NCBI GenBank assembly: GCA_016178705.1
Contig: JACOST010000009.1
Coordinates: 124,001-188,000, forward strand
From: Deltaproteobacteria bacterium
GTDB taxonomy: Bacteria; Desulfobacterota; Binatia; HRBIN30; JACQVA1
DNA: 64,000 bases
Reading direction: 5' to 3'
The position numbers and the translations under genes were made by a program. The notes beneath the pieces are model-generated. The model did no database searches. It was not told the origin of the DNA and saw nothing but the letters and a program-made list of their open reading frames with translations. Positions 7,295-16,238 of the stretch are shown here, one piece after another. Numbering within the stretch: the stretch's first letter is position 1; every line of letters begins with the position of its first letter.

Positions 7295-8071
7295 ATGCGA
7301 AGCCTAATCAAGATATACAGGGCAACGGCGGATAGGGTTACTGGTCGAAATTTAGATAAGGCTGCGGCGCGAAAGCAGCTTCGGATTCTCGAAGAGATCG
7401 AATTTGTTTGCATCGGAGCCGTAGCGTTCGGACTCTTTCTTGAAATGCCATCGCTTTGCAGCGCAGCCAGTCTTGTTGCGTTTGGAGTGCTCGGAGAGTT
7501 CGTGATCCACAGGTTCCATGTGCGAGCATCCAAGCGAGAGCAGAACCTCTCCGACAAGGAGTCCAATGAACAGCTTGCGGCAATTGCAGAAGTCAACCTG
7601 AAGGCTGAGACGGAACGATTAAAGCGTGTCGAGATTGAAGAGCGACGCGCGCCTAGGCGATTGTCCATGGAGCAGTTCAATATCATTGAGTCGCGGCTGA
7701 GAGCATTCGCGCCTGTTGAAATCGGAGTTATCCCCACAGCGAAAGGTGATGCGGAGCCGCTTGAATTTGCGGCCGACCTTTGCGTGCTATTCAGGAAAAT
7801 CGGCTGGCTTCCAGCATTCGCAACGCGCATAGACCATACGATCAGGCTTGGACTGTGGGTGGAACTCTCTCCAAATGCAGACAGGCTCGCCCAACGCGCC
7901 GCGCCGGAATTGGTTGTCGCTCTCCGTATCGCTGGAATAGCAGTCGACCAAGACGTTTCACGACCGGCTGGCGGCGAATTTGGCGGGACCGGAGAAGAAA
8001 AAGAACGAGCCTGCGGCGCAGGTATCATTCTCAATGTTGGGCTACATCCAGTAACCGCAAGGGGATACTGA
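7295..8071 (+). CDS. Transposon passenger: membrane/coiled-coil hypothetical protein (258 aa)
   Basis: Not recognised. Two hydrophobic stretches lie at about residues 36-52 and 55-70 (IEFVCIGAVAFGLFLE, then SLVAFGVLGEFVIHRF), followed by a charged coiled coil (about residues 75-125) and a soluble C-terminal domain from about residue 130 (LSMEQFNIIESRLRAF). Similar architectures, two TM helices with a coiled coil and a small alpha/beta domain, occur in many uncharacterised bacterial proteins. The ATG at 7295 follows GCAGGAAG. GC content is clearly below that of the flanking chromosome, which marks it as acquired cargo. It lies wholly inside the transposon and ends about 35 bp before the right terminal repeat. 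Confidence 0.65.
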   Translation: MRSLIKIYRATADRVTGRNLDKAAARKQLRILEEIEFVCIGAVAFGLFLEMPSLCSAASLVAFGVLGEFVIHRFHVRASKREQNLSDKESNEQLAAIAEVNLKAETERLKRVEIEERRAPRRLSMEQFNIIESRLRAFAPVEIGVIPTAKGDAEPLEFAADLCVLFRKIGWLPAFATRIDHTIRLGLWVELSPNADRLAQRAAPELVVALRIAGIAVDQDVSRPAGGEFGGTGEEKERACGAGIILNVGLHPVTARGY

Positions 8072-8105
8072 CAACCAAACAGTAGGACCGCGAGCACCAC
8101 GGTCC

Positions 8106-8122
8106 CAAATAAGGACACTACC
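8106..8122 (-). repeat. Right terminal inverted repeat of the transposon
   Basis: Read on the minus strand it is GGTAGTGTCCTTATTTG, matching the left end at 16 of 17 positions. Confidence 0.88.
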
Positions 8123-8130
8123 TGCGGAGC
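8123..8130. repeat. Target-site duplication, right copy
   Basis: TGCGGAGC directly abuts the right terminal inverted repeat and is identical to 5792-5799. Eight to nine base pairs is usual for IS1-family insertions. Confidence 0.88.
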
Positions 8131-8302
8131 CGTGGCAACTCGGATCGGAACTCGACGCGGAGACGCAGCGGCGCAGGGCCGCAGGGAGGCCAGTCGAGAT
8201 CGCCCTGCACCTCCGCTTCCCGGCACCCCTGCGTTGCCTTCCCGATCCGGGTCTTCGGCGGTTTCTGACCTGCTGCGCCGCATCGGTTTCGCGGCCTGGT
8301 TT

Positions 8303-8344
8303 GGACAGGCCTCTGTGCCTGTCCGGCGGGCACGGAGGCCCGCC
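8303..8344. repeat. Pair of small palindromes (REP-like)
   Basis: Two adjacent hairpins: GGACAGGC/GCCTGTCC (8303-8310 and 8317-8324, 6-nt loop), then GGCGGGC/GCCCGCC (8325-8331 and 8338-8344, 6-nt loop). They lie in non-coding sequence right of the transposon and resemble dispersed palindromic repeats. Confidence 0.55.
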
Positions 8345-8387
8345 ACTCCCATCTTTGCCCTCGCGCAATCTTCACCCTTGCGCCCTT

Positions 8388-8600
8388 TCACCAGATCATT
8401 GCGAGGAGTCGTAACAACCCGTTCACGACCATGCCCAAGCTGCCATACTTTAGAATTACCTTGTGAAACCGTTCGGCTACCTTCACGCCTCTGGAGCGCT
8501 GCATTTCCACCGCAGCCTGAGCAAGCTTTTCGTGGCACAAGAAGAGATAGACACCAAAGACGATACCGAAGACATGAGTAAACACCTGGAGCAAACGCAT
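8388..8600 (-). CDS. Small hypothetical membrane protein (70 aa)
   Basis: Not recognised. Hydrophobic segments are found at residues 5-22 (QVFTHVFGIVFGVYLFLC) and near the C-terminus (SLGMVVNGLLRLLAMIW). The ATG at 8600 has a GAGGA-type site upstream at a somewhat long distance. It stands alone in a gene-poor stretch, so support is modest. Nothing else coding was seen from 8131 to 8387 or from 8601 to 8860. Confidence 0.45.
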   Translation of the reverse strand: MRLLQVFTHVFGIVFGVYLFLCHEKLAQAAVEMQRSRGVKVAERFHKVILKYGSLGMVVNGLLRLLAMIW

Positions 8601-8860
8601 CGTCAGAGTTTCCTCAGCGGTATGGGAATGGCCCTACCAGTTGAACGGGCTCACGACGTAGTATCCCGTCAACGAAGCGCCATGGACGCTGTCGGCGGAC
8701 AGAGTGCCCGCACCGGAACTGCTCACTAGCGCCACCGTAGACCCAGTTCTGACTGATCGAGGCCGGCATCGCTCTGCCGCACCATGCGGGGCCGAAGCGA
8801 TCGTACTGCGTCCTCGAGCACCGAAGAGAGGTGTCGCTTTGTCAGCCGCTCCTTACCATC

Positions 8861-9615
8861 CTAGAATCCGAACGGCGGTCCCGTGTCCAACGATCTAACA
8901 ATCTCCCAAACGCCATAGGCAATAGACACCAGAAGTATGGGCGTCATCACGAAGTCGTGAGGCTTGATGCCGTTGGATCGCATGGCGTCAACCGCCATCA
9001 CCGTCCCCAGCAGTCCTATGAAGACGAGGTACCATCCCCTTCCCAGGCTCTGCTGTCGCAGGGACGCGAATTGTTCTTCGGCTGATTGAATCTTCTCAGA
9101 ATAGCTAAACTTTTTGATCTCTCTCTGACCTTCAACGACGCCAGCCACAGTGATTGCCAAATTGGGGGACCCCTCATACGTGACTTGTATTACGCCTCCG
9201 TCGTCCTGTTCTAGGATGTCCCAGAGGATGCGACCCGCTCGGTTGGATACTGATCCGTGTGCAGCGCCAGGCGCGTTACATCTCGGCTTCGCTTCCTGAC
9301 GCTCGCTTCGAGGATGGCCGAGTCGCCCTCGATTTGCACAACAATCGGAGCCAGAACATTCGTGCTCCTGATGGGTCTCTTACCTCGATTCCAAATGGCA
9401 ATTTGCGCCGTCGTTACGTCGGTTTCGATTGTCTTTCCGTTGCGGCTTGTGATCAAGCTTGATGCCTGGCCCTTTCGCACGACGATCGCCTTAACTGGAC
9501 TCACGAAGTACGCCAATTCTGGATACTCTCGCGCCTGCAGATAGAAATATGCGGCCAAAGGCACACTGATCAGCGTCGCCGTGGTCTGGGCGTGCCGCGA
9601 TAGCTTGCTCAGCAT
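8861..9615 (-). pseudogene. Frameshifted gene for a three-segment membrane protein
   Basis: Two overlapping frames read as one coherent protein. The first (from ATG 9615) gives an N-terminal membrane segment and a soluble domain ending ...HTDQYPTER and stops at 9211. In the frame one base away the sequence continues as GRILWDILEQDDGGVIQVTY and on through a linker, a coiled coil and two C-terminal membrane segments to 8861. The switch point is near 9230-9245. Neither half alone has a plausible end or start (the downstream frame would need a TTG in the middle of the domain). It is a decayed gene or a one-base assembly error. GC is lower than in neighbouring operons. Confidence 0.65.
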
Positions 9616-9936
9616 GCCACCGGTAGGTTTGCTGGTTTGCGACAACGACGCGGGCTTTAGTCCGTGAACCATCCAAAAGCAAATGAACCCAATTTCGGGG
9701 GTAGCCGGAAGCAACCGGCCCTTGGCGCCCCCTGCAGTCGGAGACTGCTTGCACAAGAGATGGCCCCTCGATACGAAGCCTTCGACTTCTACTCGGTCAC
9801 AGTTACTCGCGGGAGCGGATATTCTTTCGCGATCCCCTGAGTATCCGTTTGCCCAAGTAGATTGCGCAGCGATCATATCGAGGGCCTTCGTGTGCGAGAC
9901 CCCTCCGGCCTCTCCGCAACCCACACGTCAATGCGC
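9616..9936. other. No convincing gene
   Basis: The reading frame of the broken gene stays open here up to 9924, but the translation is low-quality, with no ribosome-binding site at any of its starts. Nothing else was recognised. Confidence 0.4.
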
Positions 9937-9960
9937 GGGCGACGCATGCGTCGCCCCTAC
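9937..9960. repeat. Dispersed palindromic repeat, copy 1
   Basis: A 20-bp perfect palindrome (GGGCGACGCATGCGTCGCCC, 9937-9956) followed by CTAC. The same 24 bases occur again at 26769-26792 inside a coding sequence. This identifies a mobile or amplified REP-like family. Confidence 0.8.
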
Positions 9961-9969
9961 ACGGAGTTG

Positions 9970-10105
9970 GAAGCCACCTGATTGCGGATTGCGGATTGGC
10001 GATTGAAGGATTGTTGATTTTCATCCCCCATTCCCCATTCCGCATCCCGCACAATTCCAAATCCGCAATCCGAAATCCGCATTCCGCAATTCCGCAGTCC
10101 GCCTT
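9970..10105. repeat. Degenerate short-period repeat (ATTGCGGATT type)
   Basis: Many copies, in both orientations, of a decamer-like unit GATTGCGGATT / AATCCGCAAT fill the region just upstream of the BMP transporter operon. Non-coding; the promoter of that operon must lie within or right after it. Confidence 0.6.
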
Positions 10106-10138
10106 GCCGCTCTGGCGGCCCTTGGGTATAGGTCGCCG

Positions 10139-11137
10139 ATGCGTCGTCTCTCACCTCGACATCTACTTCTCGCGCTCCTCTTGTGCGCGATCACGGCGTG
10201 TTCGCAATCCGACCCGCCGGCCAGCACGGCGCAGCTGGCTGCCTTCAAAGTCGCGCTGCTCAGCCCCGGCCCGGTGAGCGATGCGGGATGGAATGCGCTC
10301 GCGTATGAAGGGCTGTTGCTGATTCGCGACCAACTCGGCGCCGAGATCAGTCAAATTCAAACCAAGACGCCGGCGGAGTTCGAGGAAGGCTTCCGAAGCT
10401 ACGCCAAGCGCGGCTTCAATCTCGTCATCGGCCACGGTTTCGAGTTTCAGGACGCGGCGGCGGCGGTGAGCCCGGATTTTCCAGACACCGTGTTCATCAC
10501 GACCTCGGGGAATACGGTGCGCAAGAATGTTGCGCCGCTGCGCTTCTTGCTCGAAGAGGCGACCTATCTCCAAGGCATGCTCGCCGGGCTGATGTCGCAG
10601 ACCGGCAAGGCCGGCGCGGTCGGCGGGATGGAGCTGCCGTCGGTGAAGACCACCATCCTCGCCTTCGAAGCCGGCGCGAAGTCGGTGCGCCCCGACTTTG
10701 TGGTGTCGACCTCGTACATCGGCAACTGGGAGGATGTCGGCGCGGCAAAGGAAGCGGCGCTCGCGTTAGTCCAGCAGGGCGCCGACTTTGTCTTCCACAA
10801 TGCCGACGCCGCCGGCCTCGGCGTGTTTCAAGCCGCGCAAGAACGCCACGTCTACGCATTCGGAAGCAACAAGAACCAGAACGATGTCGCACCCGATGTC
10901 GTCATCGCCAGCGCGATCGCCGACATTCCGCGCGGCTTTCTGCAGGTGGCCAAGGAAGTGAAGGCGAAGACCTTCGTCGGCAAGATCGAACGCCTCGGCA
11001 TGAAGGACGGCGTGGTGACGTTCGAGATCAACCCGAAGCTCGCCGACAAGATTCCGCCCGCGGCGAAGGAACGCGTCGAACAAGCCCGCGCCGCCATTCT
11101 CGCCGGCACGCTGCACGTACCGACGGCAGAATTCTGA
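10139..11137 (+). CDS. BMP-family substrate-binding lipoprotein (nucleoside-type ABC importer)
   Basis: A 332-aa lipoprotein; the signal peptide ends in the lipobox ITAC at about residues 18-21 (LLLALLLCAITACSQ). The BMP/PnrA fold is recognisable from VALLSPGPVSDAGWN (about residues 37-51), the block LVIGHGFEFQDAA and GVFQAAQERHVYAFGSN. Relatives bind purine nucleosides or other small solutes. First gene of a four-gene plus-strand operon with an ATPase and two permeases. The substrate is inferred only from the family. Confidence 0.85.
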   Translation: MRRLSPRHLLLALLLCAITACSQSDPPASTAQLAAFKVALLSPGPVSDAGWNALAYEGLLLIRDQLGAEISQIQTKTPAEFEEGFRSYAKRGFNLVIGHGFEFQDAAAAVSPDFPDTVFITTSGNTVRKNVAPLRFLLEEATYLQGMLAGLMSQTGKAGAVGGMELPSVKTTILAFEAGAKSVRPDFVVSTSYIGNWEDVGAAKEAALALVQQGADFVFHNADAAGLGVFQAAQERHVYAFGSNKNQNDVAPDVVIASAIADIPRGFLQVAKEVKAKTFVGKIERLGMKDGVVTFEINPKLADKIPPAAKERVEQARAAILAGTLHVPTAEF

Positions 11138-11174
11138 GCGGCGCAACATTGCTGCACAGGCACAGAGGCCGACC

Positions 11175-12691
<1,517 letters not shown>

Positions 12692-12695
<4 letters not shown>

Positions 12696-13726
12696 GAGCG
12701 CTGGCGTCGCGCGTGCTGCCGTCACTCGCGGCATTGGCCGCGGCACTGCTGGTTAGCGCCGTGGTGGTTGCGGCCACCGGCGGCAGCCCGGTACGCGTGT
12801 TCGCCGCGTTGCTCGACGGCGCGTTTGGCAGTGCCGACAGTTGGTCGGAGACGTTGGTGAAGACCTGCCCGCTGCTACTCTGTGGGCTCGGAGTCGCGCT
12901 CGCGTTTCAGACCGGCATCTGGAACATCGGCGCGGAAGGTCAATTGCTGATGGGCGCGTTGGCGACAGCATGGCTAGGCAGCCGGCTCGATTTGCCCGCG
13001 CCGGTGGCGTTGCCGTTGATCCTAATCGGCGCCTCGGCGGCGGGTGCGGCGTGGTCCGCGATCGCCGGCGGACTCAAAGTCCGCCGCGAGGTGAACGAAG
13101 TTATTTCGACGATCATGCTGAACTTCATCGCGCTCGGTCTGATCGGCTACCTCGTGCAAGGACCGCTGATGGAAACCGGCGGGCGCTATCCGCAAACCGA
13201 TGCGCTGCTGCCGGCGCTGCGGCTGCCGCGGCTGCTGCCGACGTTGCGCGTGCACGCGGGACTGGTGTTGGCGCTGCTCGCGGTAGGCGGGCTCCACGTC
13301 GTGCTCTACCGAACGGTGGCGGGCTACGAGATGCGCGCCGCCGGGCTCAACGCCGTCGCCGCGCGGCTCGCCGGGATCAACGTGGCGCGTCGCATGGTGG
13401 GCGCGATGATCGTGAGTGGCGCGCTGGCGGGGCTCGCCGGCGGAATCGAAGTGAGCGCGATTACGTTTCGCCTGTACGAGCGCTTCTCCCCCGGTTACGG
13501 CTTCACGGCGATCGCCGTCGCGCTGCTGGGTCGCCTGACACCGGTAGGGATTCTGATCGCGGCGCTGCTATTCGGGGCGCTGGAAGCGGGATCGAATGCG
13601 ATGCAACGCGACGCCGGTGTGTCGTCGGTGCTGGTATCGATCATTCAGGCAACGGTGATTCTGTTTCTCGTCGCCGCCGAGCACGGGCGTTGGCTACCGA
13701 GCCGCGCGATCGTGAGCGCGGAGTAG
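12692..13726 (+). CDS. ABC transporter permease 1 (BMP/nucleoside importer)
   Basis: A 344-aa inner-membrane protein of the BPD_transp_2 type, with about nine hydrophobic segments. Family blocks are visible in the middle (FQTGIWNIGAEGQLLMGAL) and near the C-terminus (YGFTAIAVALLGRLTPVGI). ATGA overlap with the ATPase and an 8-bp gap to the second permease show a single operon. Confidence 0.87.
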
Positions 13727-13734
13727 ATCGCACG

Positions 13735-14652
13735 ATGGACCTTGCGGGCGCACTGCTCAACTCCGCGGTCACCATGGCCGTGCCGCTGCTGCTGGCGGCG
13801 CTCGGAGAACTAGTGGTCGAGCGGGCCGGCATCATCAACGTCGGGTTGGAGGGAATGATCCTCACCGGCGCGTTCGCCGCGATGGTCACCGTGTCCTTCA
13901 GCGGTTCGCCGCTTGTCGGTGTCGTGGCCGCGGTCGTGAGCGGCGCCGCTCTCGGCGCGCTGTTCGGCTTCGCCGTGGTGCGACACAACGCGAGCCAAGT
14001 CGTGGCCGGCGTGGCGCTCAATCTGCTCGCCGTCGGCATCACCGGCGTCGCCTATCGCGCCGTGTTCGGCGTGACCGGCGCGGCACTCACCATCGACGGC
14101 ATGGCTCCGGTCGTCGTCCCGGGCCTGTCGCAACTGCCGGTGATCGGTCGAGCGCTGTTTGCGCAAACCGCGCTCGGCTATCTTGCCTTCGCACTCGTGC
14201 CCGCGTGTGCGTTGGTGCTGTCGGGTTCCGTACCCGGACTCGTCCTGCGAATGGTCGGTGAGAATCCGCACGCCGCGGCCGCCCAAGGGGTGTCGGTCAC
14301 GCGCGTGCGCATGCTCGCGGTGCTGGCGTGCGGCGCGCTGGCGGGCCTGTCGGGCGGATACCTCGCGGTGGTGTACGCGCGCACGTTCATCGAAGGGATG
14401 TCCGCGGGTCGGGGCTTCATCGCGTTAGCGATCGTGATCTTCGGGCGCTGGTCGCCGTGGGGCATTCTTGCCGCCGCGTTGCTGTTCGGCTTGGCGACGG
14501 CGTTGCAGTTCCACTTTCAAGCGCTCGCGTTGCCCATTCCCTATCAATTCTTTCTCATGCTGCCGTACGTCGCAACGTTGCTCGCGCTGGCAATCTCGGC
14601 CGGACACACCCGCGCGCCAGCCGCGCTCGGGCAACCGTACTTGCATGAGTGA
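13735..14652 (+). CDS. ABC transporter permease 2 (BMP/nucleoside importer)
   Basis: A 305-aa partner permease. It starts MDLAGALLNSAVTMAVPLLL and contains the typical ERAGIINVGLEGMIL block and, near the end, GRGFIALAIVIFGRWSPWGI. It pairs with the upstream permease to form the heterodimeric channel. Convergent with the small zinc-ribbon gene 19 bp downstream. Confidence 0.87.
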   Translation: MDLAGALLNSAVTMAVPLLLAALGELVVERAGIINVGLEGMILTGAFAAMVTVSFSGSPLVGVVAAVVSGAALGALFGFAVVRHNASQVVAGVALNLLAVGITGVAYRAVFGVTGAALTIDGMAPVVVPGLSQLPVIGRALFAQTALGYLAFALVPACALVLSGSVPGLVLRMVGENPHAAAAQGVSVTRVRMLAVLACGALAGLSGGYLAVVYARTFIEGMSAGRGFIALAIVIFGRWSPWGILAAALLFGLATALQFHFQALALPIPYQFFLMLPYVATLLALAISAGHTRAPAALGQPYLHE

Positions 14653-14671
14653 CGAGAGTCGGCTGGTCGCG

Positions 14672-14950
14672 TTACCAAAACGTCCGCTTCGCCAAGAACC
14701 ACACCAACGCGCCAGCGCCGGCATAGACGAGCACGCCTTCGACGACATTGCAGCCACCGACGAAGAGCGCCAAACCGACAACCAAGATCGTGCTAATGAC
14801 CGCAACCACTTGATCGATGCGCGTCTCGCGTTCGCGCTCCTCGGCGACATGCTCCCGCACGTCGGCACCACAGTGCGGGCAGTGCCCCCCGGGCTTGCGG
14901 ACCAGACGTTCGCCGCACGCGGGGCAATCGATGTGCTGCGTCAGAGGCAT
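14672..14950 (-). CDS. Zinc-ribbon membrane protein (92 aa)
   Basis: Two C-x2-C knuckles at the N-terminus (CPACGERL at about residue 9 and CPHCGAD at about residue 24) form a zinc ribbon. A charged helix and two hydrophobic segments follow (VVAVISTILVVGLALFVGG and GVLVYAGAGALVWFLA). Function unknown; similar small ribbon/TM proteins are common and uncharacterised. The ATG at 14950 stands alone on the minus strand. Confidence 0.6.
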   Translation of the reverse strand: MPLTQHIDCPACGERLVRKPGGHCPHCGADVREHVAEERERETRIDQVVAVISTILVVGLALFVGGCNVVEGVLVYAGAGALVWFLAKRTFW

Positions 14951-15054
14951 TGGAATTTTCTAGCACGATCGCGCACACGCGCTCATCCCGTGATGGCGCG
15001 CGGCACGCGGGGCTCTTACCAGCTAGAGCGAGATGGGAAAAGGCACGGGGGGAA

Positions 15055-15093
15055 GCCCGCGAGACGGAGGAGGGGGGGAACCGTCTCGCGGGC
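15055..15093 (-). terminator. Strong hairpin downstream of the isc operon
   Basis: A perfect 13-bp inverted repeat, GCCCGCGAGACGG (15055-15067) with CCGTCTCGCGGGC (15081-15093), encloses a 13-nt purine-rich loop. It lies 34 bp beyond the last gene of the minus-strand isc operon. On that strand it is followed by TTCCCCCCG rather than a U-tract, so intrinsic termination is only possible; mRNA 3'-end protection is an alternative. Confidence 0.45.
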
Positions 15094-15126
15094 CAGGGTC
15101 ACGGGGTACGCTAGTTCGTGGTCGCC

Positions 15127-15537
15127 CTACGCCACACGGGCGCGATCGGACTCTGAGGTGGCGTACGATTGCAGATGAACTATCTTGCCCCGCGATCGCT
15201 CAGCGAGCTGCTGCTCTTTCCATGTGAGCAAGCCGCGCCGCAGGTATTCCGGATTGAGATCCAGCAACTCGCAAATGTTCTCGAAGGAGAACGGCCACTC
15301 GCGATCTTCCGCGACGATCCAGCTCTCGGCATCTTCGAACAGTTGCCGTGCCTTGTGCTCACGTGCGAACAGGTGCTTGCGGTAGCAATCCACCGCGTCT
15401 TCCAAGATGGCGACGACCAGGCGCTTCTCCGGCTCCTGGATCTGCTTGCGACGCAAGGTGGCAAAATATTGCGACGGCAGCAGCACGTCCGGTTGGAACA
15501 GCCGCGAATCACGTTCGCCTACGATAGTCTCTCGCAT
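15127..15537 (-). CDS. Hypothetical protein at the end of the isc operon (136 aa)
   Basis: Not recognised. A soluble, charged protein beginning MRETIVGERDSRLFQPDVLL; the middle (VVAILEDAVDCYRKHLFAR) is helical and the C-terminus contains ICELLDLNPEYLRRGLLTW, which could be a helix-turn-helix-like unit. The start at 15537 is preferred because it sits 18 bp after the iscR stop; an upstream frame overlaps iscR. Its position suggests co-transcription with iscR, perhaps a regulatory partner. Confidence 0.65.
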   Translation of the reverse strand: MRETIVGERDSRLFQPDVLLPSQYFATLRRKQIQEPEKRLVVAILEDAVDCYRKHLFAREHKARQLFEDAESWIVAEDREWPFSFENICELLDLNPEYLRRGLLTWKEQQLAERSRGKIVHLQSYATSESDRARVA

Positions 15538-15554
15538 GATCGCTCCTTCGGCCG

Positions 15555-15998
15555 TTAGACGACGGCCTCCTGGTTCATATTCAAGCTGCTTGCTGGAGTT
15601 AGATCCGCCAAAGTCGTGTCGGAAAAGAACTCGAGCATCCGCCGCTGCCCCTCCTGCCACACCCGTTGCATATTACAGCTTGCCAGCACCGAGCAGTCAC
15701 GTTTCTCGCTCACACAAACGTTCAACGAAATCGGTCCCTCCACGGCTTCAATGACGTCGCGGAACGAGATTTGTTCAGCGGGCCGGGCCAGCGTGTAGCC
15801 TCCATGGGCGCCGCGGTACGAGTGCACCAAGTCGTGGCGAATCAGGTCTTTGATGATCTTTTCGAGAAATTTCTGCGGTACACGCCGGCGCGTGGCGATC
15901 TCCTTCACCGAGGCCGGCTCCCCGGCGCGCCGCGTCGACAGATAGATCACCGCCCGCAGCGCGTAATCGACCTTGCGACTGACCTGCATCATGGACAC
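15555..15998 (-). CDS. iscR: Rrf2-family Fe-S regulator, IscR-like
   Basis: A 147-aa winged-helix repressor/activator that senses Fe-S status. The DNA-binding half is typical (VDYALRAVIYLS at the start, then ATRRRVPQKFLEKIIKDL and GAHGGYTLARP). Three cysteines in NVCVSEKRDCSVLASCNM match the C-x5-C-x5-C 2Fe-2S site of IscR. GTG 15998 is chosen because GGAGGG sits 7 bp before it. Unlike in E. coli, it is near the end of the operon, so it would be made in proportion to its own targets. Confidence 0.88.
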   Translation of the reverse strand: MSMMQVSRKVDYALRAVIYLSTRRAGEPASVKEIATRRRVPQKFLEKIIKDLIRHDLVHSYRGAHGGYTLARPAEQISFRDVIEAVEGPISLNVCVSEKRDCSVLASCNMQRVWQEGQRRMLEFFSDTTLADLTPASSLNMNQEAVV

Positions 15999-16025
15999 GT
16001 GACTACCCTCCGTAGACTGGCCCGC

Positions 16026-16238
16026 CTAGCCATTGGCCTCTCCGTACTCTTCGAGCCACGCCATCTGGATGGCCTCCAGCTTCGCTTCGTTTGACGCCTT
16101 CGGGTCATCCTCGAAGGCATCGAGTTCGGTAACCCAGCGATGGAGGTCGGTGAAGCGGACCCCGATCGGGTTGACGTCGCCGTGGCGTTCCAGCAGCGCG
16201 ATGGCGATGTCTTCACTATCGGTCCATTTCAGACCCAT
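16026..16238 (-). CDS. iscX: Fe-S assembly protein IscX
   Basis: A 70-aa acidic protein that binds IscS and iron and modulates Fe-S assembly. It starts MGLKWTDSEDIAIALLERHG and contains VRFTDLHRWV and DDPKASNEAKLEAIQMAWL, all close to the enterobacterial family, which is usually about 66 aa. The ATG shares a base with the hscA stop (TGATG); a GTG one codon earlier is also possible. Confidence 0.9.
   Translation of the reverse strand: MGLKWTDSEDIAIALLERHGDVNPIGVRFTDLHRWVTELDAFEDDPKASNEAKLEAIQMAWLEEYGEANG

Larger units (their letters stand above)
5800..8122. mobile_element. Complete IS1-like transposon with passenger genes (2323 bp)
   Basis: The ends are inverted repeats: GGTAGTGTCCTCATTTG at 5800-5816 and, on the other strand, GGTAGTGTCCTTATTTG at 8122-8106 (16 of 17 identical). 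The start GGTnnTG fits IS1-family ends. The element is flanked by an identical 8-bp duplication, TGCGGAGC, at 5792-5799 and 8123-8130, which shows that it arrived by transposition and that both ends are intact. Inside are the transposase (6128-6952), a coupled small gene (5829-6131), a divergent ribbon-helix-helix gene (7030-7197) and a hypothetical membrane protein (7295-8071). The right half has visibly lower GC than the chromosome around it. Confidence 0.9.

Noticed and set aside
7030-8071. A toxin-antitoxin pair formed by the ribbon-helix-helix protein and the next gene
   Set aside because: The second gene is large, membrane-linked and 97 bp away, with no toxin motif; the two are better described as separate passenger genes.
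7258-8538. A long minus-strand open frame (426 codons)
   Set aside because: It runs opposite to two genes and across the right end and flanking duplication of the transposon. Its translation is Ser/Arg/Ala-rich with no domain, so it is a shadow of the plus-strand gene.
12841-14652. A 603-codon frame spanning both permease genes
   Set aside because: Its first half is Arg/Ala-rich shadow of permease 1; only the part from ATG 13735 matches a permease.
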